Below are positions 8,414-17,995 of a stretch of 64,000 nt of DNA, in pieces; position 1 is the stretch's first letter; each line of letters opens with the position of its first letter. This DNA is from Lachnospiraceae bacterium P6B14 (GTDB taxonomy: Bacteria > Bacillota > Clostridia > Lachnospirales > Lachnospiraceae). The notes under the pieces were generated by a model. It was not told the origin of the DNA, searched no databases, and saw nothing but the letters and a program-made list of their open reading frames with translations. A program made the translations under genes and the position numbers. The DNA is taken from contig JHWZ01000004.1 of the NCBI GenBank assembly GCA_000687695.1, forward strand, positions 1 to 64,000, read 5' to 3'.

Positions 8414-9466
8414 CTAATTTGTCAATGCCTGTATTAAAAAGAGTTCGCATGCAACCTGTTTGTCAAGGCCTATCGTCATTGTCTGCTCGGACAGATCCAT
8501 CCAGTATTCAACCAGATCATGGAGCTTTTCATACTCAAATCGCCTTGCAATGCCCATAAAAGACTTAGCTTTCCACCTGATTGCAGGTGGCATGTTTACG
8601 CGCTCGGCAATCTTATCCAGCGACTCTCCGCTACCCTCAAAACTCTTAAGCTTATATATGGTATTGAATTGTCTTCCGAGATTATTCATGATGTCATCAA
8701 TACTTTCCTTGTTATAGATCAGGTTCCTGTAAAGCTGCATGGCCTTCTTTTCATTTTTCTCGGATACGGCGTCAACCATCTCATATACCTTCGTGTTAAC
8801 AACTCCGCCTGTTATAGCCTCGATATCGGCCTCCGTGATGCCTTCTCTGTCTCCGATGTAGCCGATAAGCTTGTCAAGTTCACCGGTAAGCATATACAGA
8901 TCGCACCCTACTCTTTCAGGAAGCATCATAACAGCCTGTTTTGTGATCTTTTTGCCGGAACGGGCTACATACATCGCAATCCAGTTTGTAAGATCGGAGC
9001 CCTGCTTTTTATGAAACTCAGTTAGCAACAGGTCCTGCGGACGCGGCTTGTGAAGGCTTGTTTTCACCTTGCCTGAAAACAATCCATACCTGGGACCCTT
9101 TGTATTTACATTTCGCTCTGCAAAGACCATATAGGTCGTATCAGGGAGGTTACTCATCAGCTGTATGAGCCTGTCCTCTCCGTCCTGTACGCTCTTTGCG
9201 GAGCCTCCTGCTGTAAACCAGCCCGAATCCATAACCAAAACAAGACGCCTCTCCGCCATAAAGGGGCTAAGCATCCCGAAATCAGCGATCGCCTCTATAT
9301 CCGCCTCATCACCTGAGAGAACGAGACAATTCATCTCGTCACCTTCAGCGGAAAGCTGCTTTTTTAAAGCCTTTGAATAGAGGTTGATCAGATATACTTC
9401 ATCACCGCATAGCAAGTGAAACCTTGAGAACTTCTTCGTCTCAAGCTGCTTGTCCAACTGATACAT
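8414..9466 (-). CDS. holA: DNA polymerase III subunit delta
   Basis: HolA is the clamp-loader subunit that opens the beta clamp. The 350-aa protein has the family's N-terminal FHLLCGDEVYLINLY segment, the degenerate AAA+ region (MAERRLVLVMDSGWF) and the C-terminal helical collar (ITGGVVNTKVYEMVDAVSEKNEKKAM). Its ATG overlaps the stop of the upstream regulator in TAATG, so the two are translationally coupled. In Firmicutes holA normally follows comEC directly; here two signalling genes lie between them. Confidence 0.95.
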   Translation of the reverse strand: MYQLDKQLETKKFSRFHLLCGDEVYLINLYSKALKKQLSAEGDEMNCLVLSGDEADIEAIADFGMLSPFMAERRLVLVMDSGWFTAGGSAKSVQDGEDRLIQLMSNLPDTTYMVFAERNVNTKGPRYGLFSGKVKTSLHKPRPQDLLLTEFHKKQGSDLTNWIAMYVARSGKKITKQAVMMLPERVGCDLYMLTGELDKLIGYIGDREGITEADIEAITGGVVNTKVYEMVDAVSEKNEKKAMQLYRNLIYNKESIDDIMNNLGRQFNTIYKLKSFEGSGESLDKIAERVNMPPAIRWKAKSFMGIARRFEYEKLHDLVEYWMDLSEQTMTIGLDKQVACELFLIQALTN

Positions 9467-10260
9467 TACAACTCCATCTTATCACTGTATTTTTTGAATA
9501 CACTCTTTAAATACATCATCAGATCACCCTTTGATGTAGACTTAAGGATATATCCGTCCGGTCTCAGGTGAGCAGCTCTCGAAACTGCTTCCTTCGAATC
9601 AACACCCGTCAGGAAAATAACAGGTATGTCAGCCATCGAAGGCTCCTGTCTGAGCATCTCGAGGACCTGCGGTCCGTCAGTAACAGGCATCTCATAATCA
9701 AGGAGGATCAGATCAACTCTTTTTCTGGACAAAAATGTTATGGCCTGCATACCGGCTGTTACGATATCGACTCTGTAGTCATCCTTCAGCCAACCTCTGA
9801 CTATCTTTGCATAGGAGGGATCATCATCTACTATCAGGATATGTTTATCGGTAAACATATCTTCATCATCGGAAAGCTGTTCTTTGACCTCACGCAAAAG
9901 AACCTTTATATCGAGCGGACGGCTGATCCATATATGCCCCCACATACCCGGAACATACTCCGAGATCATAGTTCTATCATCCTCATCACCGATCACAATG
10001 ACCTTTTTATCAACTGAGCTGACATCAGAAAGCAGCTTACCGAATGCTTTAAAAAATCCGGAGTCACTGTCAGCCGTATCTCCCGGAAGATATACGATAA
10101 ACAGATCGGAGCCTTTGTACTCACGTCTGATCTCGTCGTACTGCTCTGATTCAAACGCGCAGACGTCGTACTTCATCTCCTTTAGTTTTTTCTCGATACC
10201 TCTGATGATGACGCTCTCCTGATACTTGATGATACAGATTCTTTTTTCATCCATTGACAT
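9466..10260 (-). CDS. Tandem-receiver response regulator without output domain
   Basis: The 264-aa protein has an N-terminal degenerate receiver (1-125) whose acidic pocket is not conserved, and a canonical CheY-like receiver (about 138-260). The second has ILIVDDDPSY, phospho-acceptor Asp188 in LLLDYEMP, Thr in IFLTG and a Lys in YILKSTS. There is no DNA-binding domain, so it probably acts through protein contact or as a phosphate relay. It follows the hybrid kinase by 18 bases with a GGGGGG ribosome site and is its likely partner. Confidence 0.88.
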   Translation of the reverse strand: MSMDEKRICIIKYQESVIIRGIEKKLKEMKYDVCAFESEQYDEIRREYKGSDLFIVYLPGDTADSDSGFFKAFGKLLSDVSSVDKKVIVIGDEDDRTMISEYVPGMWGHIWISRPLDIKVLLREVKEQLSDDEDMFTDKHILIVDDDPSYAKIVRGWLKDDYRVDIVTAGMQAITFLSRKRVDLILLDYEMPVTDGPQVLEMLRQEPSMADIPVIFLTGVDSKEAVSRAAHLRPDGYILKSTSKGDLMMYLKSVFKKYSDKMEL

Positions 10261-10278
10261 AGTTTTGTCCCCCCGTTA

Positions 10279-13200
10279 TTATGATAGCAATTCCAATACA
10301 GTTTCATAATCATAGTCTGAAGCAGCGTTTATAAGCTTATCAAACTTTTCCTTTTCATCAGCCGGAACCACACAATCTCTCATCTCGTCCAACATGAAAT
10401 CCATACTGTCACAATCCATGGCTTCAGCTGCGGACTTGAGCTCAGTGTATAGTTCCTTAAGCATTTCCGGATCTGTTTCCAAGGCGTTTTCATCACTGAC
10501 TTCATCGCCTGTTTCAAAAAGCCTTGCAACGATGTCTCTGAGCTTTTTATAGTCATCCATAAATCCGGATTGATGCTCATTGATATAGTCGATATCGCCG
10601 CTCTTCCCGGCGTTCTCCAAAGCCTGTGCGTCCTCGCCGAAGTCGGTAGCTCCTATCAGTCTCGCTGAACTCTTCAGAGCGTGTACCTTGATGGTATAAT
10701 TCTCATAATCACCCTCATCATAGAAACCACTTATAACGGATCTGTTTTTCTCATACGAATCATAGAAAATTTTCATCAGATCCATGAGTCCGTCTTCTCC
10801 TCCGCTGTTTTGGAGACCTACATCAATATTGATCATATCCTGATCTCTGAGTGCGCCAAACTGACCGTTATCTTCTGCGCCTCCATCACTCTCATCAGCA
10901 ATCTGTACTCCCTGTTTCTGGAAGAAATCAAGTATGTTATCTACCAACTTGATGAGCTTTCCACCGGCATCCTGAATATTTTTAGAGTAACCGATGACAT
11001 CCTCATCACCGCTTTCTCTGATGATCATCTCATTCATACCGAGCATAGCGTTTATAGGAGTGCGTAGCTCATGCGACATATTTGCGAGGAACTCCGTCTT
11101 GCTTCTGGCATCCTCGACAACAAAAGCATTCTCGAGCTCGAGCTCATGTACCATTGTCTTTTCATAGTAGATACAGTTATCTCTGTGGTTAAAGCCGTTA
11201 TAAATCGCAGTTGCCATCAACTCACAGCTCTCATATCCACAGCAGGTACAGTTGATCTGACGGGACTCGGGAGTTGTTTTATTCATGCTGTTGTAAATCT
11301 CATCGAGATCTTCAAAACTTGGTATCTTATACTTACAGTTTTCCGACCTATCAGTATACTCTCTCAGATAATCCTCAAGCTTCAGGTTTTCAAACTGCTT
11401 GTTGAAGTTCTTCAGGCGCTCTTCGGGAGTATCAGGTCTGCTCCATGCATCACCCTCCGAATCCTTTTTGGATTGCTCTTTTATATCGAGAAGTGTATAC
11501 AACGCGTCGTCCGTATCAGCCTTTTCAGGATTTACAGCCGTTCCGCAAATACATCCGTTATCGCAGTTCAGTACATCGAAAAACAGGAACGGTGTCTCTT
11601 CGTTTTTGATACGACGCGCATTCTTATGAAGCCATTCGTAGAGTTTTTTTTCGCCCTCTACCTGACGGATGTACACCTGATCTCCGAGGAACCACCTTAC
11701 GTTCTCGGCAAGTCCGCCAGGTGTCGGATAGAATGATCCGAGTCCATACTCTATCTCGCTGTGCTCGAGATCACCATTGATATCATTTTCTATAATGTAA
11801 CCCATCAGATGCTCAAATGTCACATTATACTGTACGAGATCTTTGTTATTCTCGTCATCGATCTCCATCTTTTTAGCTATACATGGGCTGATAAAGGCAA
11901 ACTTATCAGTGATCCCCATCTCTTTTCTTGCATAAGTCGCTGCACACATGAGCGGGCTCTGTACAGGGAACAGCTTCGGCAAAAGCTCAGGAATATATTT
12001 TTCAATGTAAGATACAACCGCGGGACAAGGTTGAGAGATGCCACCAACGAAGTTGTATTTTTCAATGTAGTTCAAATATCCCCAAGTACATATATCCGCA
12101 CCGAACGAAACGCTTATTATGTGATTAACGCCCATCTTTTTCAGGCCGCCAAGTACACTCTCATATTCATCAGGATAATTTGCTTTAAACGATGGCGCCA
12201 AAAGCAATGATATCTGCTCGCCGTTTTTGAGGTCCTCGAAAAATCTCTTCGTATCATCCTCGAACTCTCTCGCACCATGCACACAGACATCGATACAGCT
12301 TCCGCAGCCTACACACTTGGTTCCGTCAACCTCTATTCTTTCCTTTCCGTCTACATTTACGGATACAGACGCACCGATCGCGGAGCAGACATTTATACAC
12401 TTATTACATCCGATACAGTTATCATTTGTATAGACGATGCTTCTTCCTTTCAGATCCTCGAGTGTGATCCTCTTGTATTTATTCGTCAGATCATCGTTCA
12501 ATCTGTTCTTCGATGATGTGAAATCATGCATCGGAGTATGCTCAAATGTTACTCTGTCCGAATTATTATCTTCTGCGAGCTCATCGGTCTCAATAATGGT
12601 TACCAGGTTTGCAGGAAGATACTTAATCAGAGTCTGCTCTAAAAGATCAGGATCAACAGGCTTTGAAAGATAGTCATCGAAGCCTTCTTCAAGGTATCTT
12701 TCTCTGGCTCCCTCGATTGCGTTTGCAGTCAGGCACACTACAGGAGAATTGATATTCGGATTATTTTTCTGCGCCTTCAAAGCATGCAGTGTTTCAATAC
12801 CGTCCTTACCCGGCATCATATGATCAAGGAATATCATGTCATACTTAGAATAGTTCATGAAATGCAGAGCCTCGTCACCGCTCTCTGCGGTGTCGATCAT
12901 GATCTCTGTTCTCTTGATCAGGTTCTGGATCACGACAAGGTTCATCGGATTGTCATCTACGAAAAGAACACGCGCATCCGGCGCCCTGAGGCTCTCCTTA
13001 TATTTCTTTCTGTTCTCCAGCTGCTCCTCATAAGCCTTTTTATAATCACCGAGTTCCTCCCAGTTTTGTACCTTTTGAGGTACGGAAAATCTGAACGTGG
13101 ATCCGCTTCCGTAGACACTGTCCACCTCAAGTCCGGATCCCATCATCTCGAGAAGCTGCTGGGTAATATTCATGCCGAGGCCGGTACCCTCGATATTTCT

Positions 13201-14766
13201 GTTACGATCCTCCTCGATTCTCTCGAACTTGGAAAAGAGCTTTTCCAGATCTTCTTTTTTGATACCGATACCCGTGTCCGAAACCTCCACAAAAAGATCT
13301 ATGGAATCCTCTTCATAGACTCTCTGTGCAAATCCCATCTTGAAGGTAATGCTACCCTCTTCCGTATATTTCACGGCATTTGTAAGGATATTTGTGATCA
13401 CTTGCTTTAGGCGAACCTCGTCACCGTGAAGGTTTTTCGGAAGGCTCGGATCGAAATCAAGATTCAGCTTAAGATCCTTTTTCGCGGCACGTGCAGCGAC
13501 CATATTTACAAGGTCATTAATAACAGATGCTAGATCATAGTCAACAGGTATGATCTCAATCTTTCCTGCTTCTATCTTTGAAAAATCCAGGATATCATTT
13601 ATCAGACCGAGAAGTGTATTACTTGCAGTCTTAATATCATCTGAATACTTTAGTACTGATTTATCTTCGCACTCTCTTAGGATCATCTCATTCATTCCGA
13701 TGATGGCATTTATCGGAGTTCTGATCTCATGAGACATGTTCGACAAAAATGACGATTTCGCCTCGCTCGCAGCCAATGCCTTCTCGCTCATAGCCACAAG
13801 GCTCTGTGCCTCTCTCGACTTTCTGTCGGAACGGATCATAAAAAATATAAGCAAACCGACTGTAATAACGGCTACGAGGATAGTGATATACAGAGGTATA
13901 CGAAGCGATCTGAAATCATCCGTGGTATCGATGACCGAAACATAGGTCCAATCCATGTTCAGATCTTCGAGATGTATCATGTAGTCTTTTCCGTCAAAGG
14001 AAATGACAAACTTGCTTTCATCAGTTTCTTTTTTGTGATCAGCTATTTCTTCCTCAAGTGTGTAAGGCGTCTCGTTCTCATACTTTCCAACAAACTGAGT
14101 ATCGGAATGCGCCACGATAACACCCTTTGAATTGATGATGTACTCTTCATTTGACAGGTGATGGCTTACATGATCCTCGGTTATCTTCTCGATAAAGTCC
14201 ATCGACATATCCATGCCGACTACACTCTCACCGTCACAGAGAGTCTGTGTAAGAGCAGTCATCATATTTCCGGTATCGAGATCCATATACGGATCCACGA
14301 TAACGATTTCTCCTTTTCCACTGAGCCCCTCTTTATACCATGGCCTGGCCTTAGCGTCATACCCCTCCTCGGGAACCCAGCCGGAGCCATCCATGTACTC
14401 ACCCTTAATATATCCGTATATACCTGTGGAGTCAGAAATAAGCGAATTCTTAATAGAAACAGACTGATTGGTTATGTAATCGCGAATCTTCTCATTTGAA
14501 TCACCCGCCTTAATCATGTTATCAAGGGTATAAGAAGTAAGCTTTAACAAATTCAGACGTTTTGAAAGCTGAGTATTGATCTGCTCGGCAGACTGAGTAG
14601 AATTCAACTCGGCTGTCTTTGTAATACCGGCCATAGTCTTTGAATAAAGCATGGAATAATAAACCACGGAAATGAATACAAAAAACAACCCTACGCCCAC
14701 GTAGAGCAGGATCTTTTTTATCTTTGCGGCTCTGCTGAGGCCGATATTTTTCTGATTATCAGCCAT
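10279..14766 (-). CDS. Hybrid histidine kinase with embedded [FeFe]-hydrogenase-like module and Hpt domain
   Basis: The start at 14766 follows GGGGGA; 1495 aa. Order of domains: TM helix (16-40), extracellular Cache-like domain (45-285), TM (291-311), HisKA with His346, HATPase (445-565, DTGIG and GTGLGM), receiver with Asp648, two 4Fe-4S motifs (Cys784/787/790/794 and 818/821/824/828), and an iron-hydrogenase large-subunit region (850-1090). All four H-cluster cysteine positions remain: QPCP (914), SPCIAKK (962), LNC (1068) and GC (1072). Then comes a Cx2Cx4Cx16C iron-sulfur motif (1173-1198), a second HisKA (His1232) with no ATPase domain, and an Hpt-like domain (His1362). HydS-type sensory hydrogenases share the FeS and kinase parts; this arrangement is unusual. 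Sensing of H2 or redox state is inferred. Confidence 0.92.
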   Translation of the reverse strand: MADNQKNIGLSRAAKIKKILLYVGVGLFFVFISVVYYSMLYSKTMAGITKTAELNSTQSAEQINTQLSKRLNLLKLTSYTLDNMIKAGDSNEKIRDYITNQSVSIKNSLISDSTGIYGYIKGEYMDGSGWVPEEGYDAKARPWYKEGLSGKGEIVIVDPYMDLDTGNMMTALTQTLCDGESVVGMDMSMDFIEKITEDHVSHHLSNEEYIINSKGVIVAHSDTQFVGKYENETPYTLEEEIADHKKETDESKFVISFDGKDYMIHLEDLNMDWTYVSVIDTTDDFRSLRIPLYITILVAVITVGLLIFFMIRSDRKSREAQSLVAMSEKALAASEAKSSFLSNMSHEIRTPINAIIGMNEMILRECEDKSVLKYSDDIKTASNTLLGLINDILDFSKIEAGKIEIIPVDYDLASVINDLVNMVAARAAKKDLKLNLDFDPSLPKNLHGDEVRLKQVITNILTNAVKYTEEGSITFKMGFAQRVYEEDSIDLFVEVSDTGIGIKKEDLEKLFSKFERIEEDRNRNIEGTGLGMNITQQLLEMMGSGLEVDSVYGSGSTFRFSVPQKVQNWEELGDYKKAYEEQLENRKKYKESLRAPDARVLFVDDNPMNLVVIQNLIKRTEIMIDTAESGDEALHFMNYSKYDMIFLDHMMPGKDGIETLHALKAQKNNPNINSPVVCLTANAIEGARERYLEEGFDDYLSKPVDPDLLEQTLIKYLPANLVTIIETDELAEDNNSDRVTFEHTPMHDFTSSKNRLNDDLTNKYKRITLEDLKGRSIVYTNDNCIGCNKCINVCSAIGASVSVNVDGKERIEVDGTKCVGCGSCIDVCVHGAREFEDDTKRFFEDLKNGEQISLLLAPSFKANYPDEYESVLGGLKKMGVNHIISVSFGADICTWGYLNYIEKYNFVGGISQPCPAVVSYIEKYIPELLPKLFPVQSPLMCAATYARKEMGITDKFAFISPCIAKKMEIDDENNKDLVQYNVTFEHLMGYIIENDINGDLEHSEIEYGLGSFYPTPGGLAENVRWFLGDQVYIRQVEGEKKLYEWLHKNARRIKNEETPFLFFDVLNCDNGCICGTAVNPEKADTDDALYTLLDIKEQSKKDSEGDAWSRPDTPEERLKNFNKQFENLKLEDYLREYTDRSENCKYKIPSFEDLDEIYNSMNKTTPESRQINCTCCGYESCELMATAIYNGFNHRDNCIYYEKTMVHELELENAFVVEDARSKTEFLANMSHELRTPINAMLGMNEMIIRESGDEDVIGYSKNIQDAGGKLIKLVDNILDFFQKQGVQIADESDGGAEDNGQFGALRDQDMINIDVGLQNSGGEDGLMDLMKIFYDSYEKNRSVISGFYDEGDYENYTIKVHALKSSARLIGATDFGEDAQALENAGKSGDIDYINEHQSGFMDDYKKLRDIVARLFETGDEVSDENALETDPEMLKELYTELKSAAEAMDCDSMDFMLDEMRDCVVPADEKEKFDKLINAASDYDYETVLELLS

Positions 14767-14824
14767 GGTTTTCCCCCGGGTCAGTATTCTCAGAAATGCA
14801 TACACGGTAATTATACCGAATTTT

Positions 14825-17080
14825 TCACGAATTTGCAAGGTGTTTTTCGACCCTGATACACTCTCCGTCCGTCCATGTTGTCACCGCCCCGCAATCGATC
14901 GTGCAGTAGATCTTCGCGCCACTGTTTTCGAGCCTTTCCACCGCCTCTTTAGCCGGATGATGGTATCTGTTCTTGTACCCGGCCGAGGCCACTGCGATCT
15001 CAGGCCTGACCCTTTGTAAAAATGTTCCGGACGACGAGCCTTTCGAACCATGATGACCAACCTTCAGGTAATCGACATCCGTAAGCAGCCCATCTATGGC
15101 CTCCTCACCGTGAAAACCAAGATCGCCCGTAAAAAGACCCGTAAAACTTCCATATTGCAGCCTTAGAACTGTGGAGTAGTCATTTACATCCTCCCAGGCG
15201 TAGCCTTTCGAAGGATGCAGACACATTAGTTCCATGTCCGTAATGTCGATCCTGTCACCGGCACTTATCTTGATAAGCCTTTCTATTCCGGCCTTTGACG
15301 CTTTTTCTTCAAACTCTTTATACGCCTTATCAACACCGGTGATCAGTGGCATGACGACATTTTTGATATCGATGCCGAAGTGATCAGGCTTTGTGAGCAT
15401 CTCAGCAAACCCGTTCACATGATCCGCATCGGAATGCGTAATGATCATGTAATCAATTGTATCGATTCCCATAAATTTCAGGCATGGTACTATACGATAT
15501 TTTGCAACCTCCTTAACATCACTCGAACCGCCGTCGATGAGTACCACCTTGTCATCGTATCGTATGCATGCGCAGTCGCCTTGTCCGACATCGATGTTAG
15601 TTATCGTAAGTCCGGGATGGCTGGCTGGCTGTAAGAATATGATTACATTAATCAATATGATAGCTGAAATCATTCTAACAGAGAAGGACTTAAAATCATC
15701 CTTTGTTCTCTTCGACACTATAACTAATACCAGATAATATATAACTATACTAATCGTACTTCTATGACTGACTATGATCGAACTCATCGGCAGCGAACTA
15801 ACTACTTCGCATACAATCTGATACGCCTGAAGAATGTAATAAACGATTCCGAAAACAAATCTCGCGGCAAACATACCGATAACAAAGACGCCGCCTCCAA
15901 AAAGCGACATTCCCAGCATCAAACTCATCATCGGCAAAAGTAACGTATTAACAATGACCGAGTAAACCGGTACCTCATGATAACTCTGCACTATTATCGG
16001 CAGCGTTACCAGTGATACTCCCAGGCTTCCCGAGATGATATTAAAAACCGCCTGTCTTAACGATTTCTCATCACCGATCCTTATCATCTCAAATTCGGAC
16101 ACAAAAATACTTATTCCAAGTACTGTTCCATATGACAATAAAAAACCGCTTTGAAATATGGATTCCGGATGAATTATTAACTCTATTATTGCAGAGGCAG
16201 AAAGTGCATTCAATCTATCAAAACGCTCTCCTATTATCTTCGCCACAAGTAGTATTAAAGTCATTACAAATGCTCGTCTTGTAGCCAATGGAAACCCGGT
16301 CAGCTGTCCATATAAAAACAATATCATACCTGTCATAACGGCAGAAACCTTAAGAGAAAAAATAGTCTTTCTCAACAGCCAAAAAAGTCCTACACCTATC
16401 ATCGAAATATGCAGTCCTGATATGGCAAGTATATGAGCTATTCCATTCTCTCTGTACAGCTCCTTTATATCCTCATCGAGCCCTTGCTTTTCGCCAAGTA
16501 CCATTGCGGTTATAATACCCGCTTCCTTTTCCGGTAACAGACTGTAAAAAGCATCACGAAATAAGCCTCGTATTTCATACAAAGCATTTGATATGCTATC
16601 ATAATCATCACTTACCACGCTGACATCCGATACAAAGCATCTCGCATCGATACCCAGCGCCAGGTAATATGATACTTCATTGAATTGTCCCGGATTACCG
16701 GGCTTACGAAAGGACTTAACAGTCCCGGAAAAAGAGATCGTATTTCCGATCTTGAGAGGTGGAAGCGGTTTAACTTCCTGTTTTGAATCATTATTATTCG
16801 AAGAATAAAGCTTAAGTCTGTTACAATACTTTTCACCCTTTTTGGTTACAACATCCGACACAGTCATCTCATACTTTGAGGGTGTTATAACCATGGACTC
16901 TACAGCACCGATAAGGTTCACCCTGTCGCCATCTGCGGGACCTGTATCAGTTATATCAGGCGGATCGTAAAAGCTTATTATCCATAGAATAACAGAACAT
17001 AAAAGAATACATAACGGTCTACGACCGGATGATATCAAGATTCCTTTCAAGGGCTTTATTAAAACCTTTAGTTTCCCCAT
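14825..17080 (-). CDS. comEC: ComEC/Rec2 DNA uptake channel with metallo-beta-lactamase domain
   Basis: ComEC forms the membrane channel for incoming single-stranded DNA in natural transformation. I choose the ATG at 17080 over an in-frame GTG at 17098; both overlap the end of the lipoprotein gene. The 751-aa protein has an N-terminal OB-like DUF4131 part, the Competence membrane domain with many helices (about 205-470; GLDEDIKELYRENGIAHILAISGLH is the family hallmark region) and a C-terminal metallo-beta-lactamase domain with HSDADHVNGF, TGDLG and KVGHHGS. With comEA and the T4P genes, the parts for DNA uptake are largely present in this window. Confidence 0.95.
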   Translation of the reverse strand: MGKLKVLIKPLKGILISSGRRPLCILLCSVILWIISFYDPPDITDTGPADGDRVNLIGAVESMVITPSKYEMTVSDVVTKKGEKYCNRLKLYSSNNNDSKQEVKPLPPLKIGNTISFSGTVKSFRKPGNPGQFNEVSYYLALGIDARCFVSDVSVVSDDYDSISNALYEIRGLFRDAFYSLLPEKEAGIITAMVLGEKQGLDEDIKELYRENGIAHILAISGLHISMIGVGLFWLLRKTIFSLKVSAVMTGMILFLYGQLTGFPLATRRAFVMTLILLVAKIIGERFDRLNALSASAIIELIIHPESIFQSGFLLSYGTVLGISIFVSEFEMIRIGDEKSLRQAVFNIISGSLGVSLVTLPIIVQSYHEVPVYSVIVNTLLLPMMSLMLGMSLFGGGVFVIGMFAARFVFGIVYYILQAYQIVCEVVSSLPMSSIIVSHRSTISIVIYYLVLVIVSKRTKDDFKSFSVRMISAIILINVIIFLQPASHPGLTITNIDVGQGDCACIRYDDKVVLIDGGSSDVKEVAKYRIVPCLKFMGIDTIDYMIITHSDADHVNGFAEMLTKPDHFGIDIKNVVMPLITGVDKAYKEFEEKASKAGIERLIKISAGDRIDITDMELMCLHPSKGYAWEDVNDYSTVLRLQYGSFTGLFTGDLGFHGEEAIDGLLTDVDYLKVGHHGSKGSSSGTFLQRVRPEIAVASAGYKNRYHHPAKEAVERLENSGAKIYCTIDCGAVTTWTDGECIRVEKHLANS

Positions 17081-17960
17081 ATCTTTCTCTAACTCCACTG
17101 TTTATCGTGAACTGCACTCTCGATATACTCGGAAGCTCACACAAAGTATCAACGATGGAGTATACGGTCACATCGCTGGTAACATTTGGCAAAAGCTCTG
17201 CAAATTCACGCGAAAAATCAAGATAACAAATATTATCACGAATAGTTACATTGTTAAGAACAGTACCGGCAGGTACTGAACGAAGGATTCCATCAGTATC
17301 CTTATCCTTTATTGCCTCGGGACCGGCTATCAACGAATCAACAAGGAGTTTGGCCATTTTTTCTGATGCCGGGTAAGTAACGACAGTCTCTATCGGAATA
17401 AGGCTCTGACCTTTGCTGTCGGCAAAGTACAGCTTTACGGTGCGGCTTTGCGGCTCTCCTCTGTTTCCGAGGTCCTCAACAAAGCTTGATTCATCCATCT
17501 GTCCCACACTCTCACCACGGACCATGAGCGGCTGATCCTCGACGAAAAACTCAATCTTATCAATATCCTTGAGCTGCAAAAGTGTCTTTACAATAGCTGC
17601 TCTGCTAAGCACCTCTGTTACACCCGTTTTGTTATTATAAGCACCGGTAAAGTAAACAGACATCTGATTCTCATCTATCTGCAGCTCATCAAACTCGATG
17701 TCCGGCTCTATTGGGTTAGTATAACGGTCCCCCTCTCCGTTTTTCTCGAGCGCATGTATAAGCTCTGTGGCGATAGATACAGTATCCTTTTCCTCTATTC
17801 CAACCGTATACTTCTCAGCGATAAGCCTCTCACCGGCACCATCCAGATAGTATACCTTATAGGTGTTTTCACCGAGATCAGTATCTTCGCCGCACCCGAA
17901 AAGAAGCACTGATGCGATCAGCACGAGGCATATGATGATATAGTTTTTACATTTTCTCAT
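17019..17960 (-). CDS. Lipoprotein with two GerMN domains
   Basis: The start at 17960 follows AAGGAAG. The 313-aa product has a lipoprotein signal (lipobox SVLLFGC, lipidated Cys about residue 23) and two GerMN-type repeats, near 35-150 and 170-290 (VKLYFADSKGQSLIP, then CYLDFSREF). GerMN domains occur in spore germination proteins and in actinobacterial LpqB. Directly upstream is the kinase gene (36 bases), giving the order regulator, kinase, GerMN lipoprotein. A role as extracellular modulator of the kinase is inferred. It overlaps comEC by about 60 bases. Confidence 0.88.
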   Translation of the reverse strand: MRKCKNYIIICLVLIASVLLFGCGEDTDLGENTYKVYYLDGAGERLIAEKYTVGIEEKDTVSIATELIHALEKNGEGDRYTNPIEPDIEFDELQIDENQMSVYFTGAYNNKTGVTEVLSRAAIVKTLLQLKDIDKIEFFVEDQPLMVRGESVGQMDESSFVEDLGNRGEPQSRTVKLYFADSKGQSLIPIETVVTYPASEKMAKLLVDSLIAGPEAIKDKDTDGILRSVPAGTVLNNVTIRDNICYLDFSREFAELLPNVTSDVTVYSIVDTLCELPSISRVQFTINSGVRERYGETKGFNKALERNLDIIRS

Positions 17961-17995
17961 ACTCGCTTCCTTCTCTTCCCGGCGCCAAGCCACTA

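Noticed and set aside
10681-14499. Several long plus-strand frames opposite the hybrid kinase gene
   Set aside because: They have no ribosome sites or recognisable domains and follow from codon bias of the minus-strand gene.
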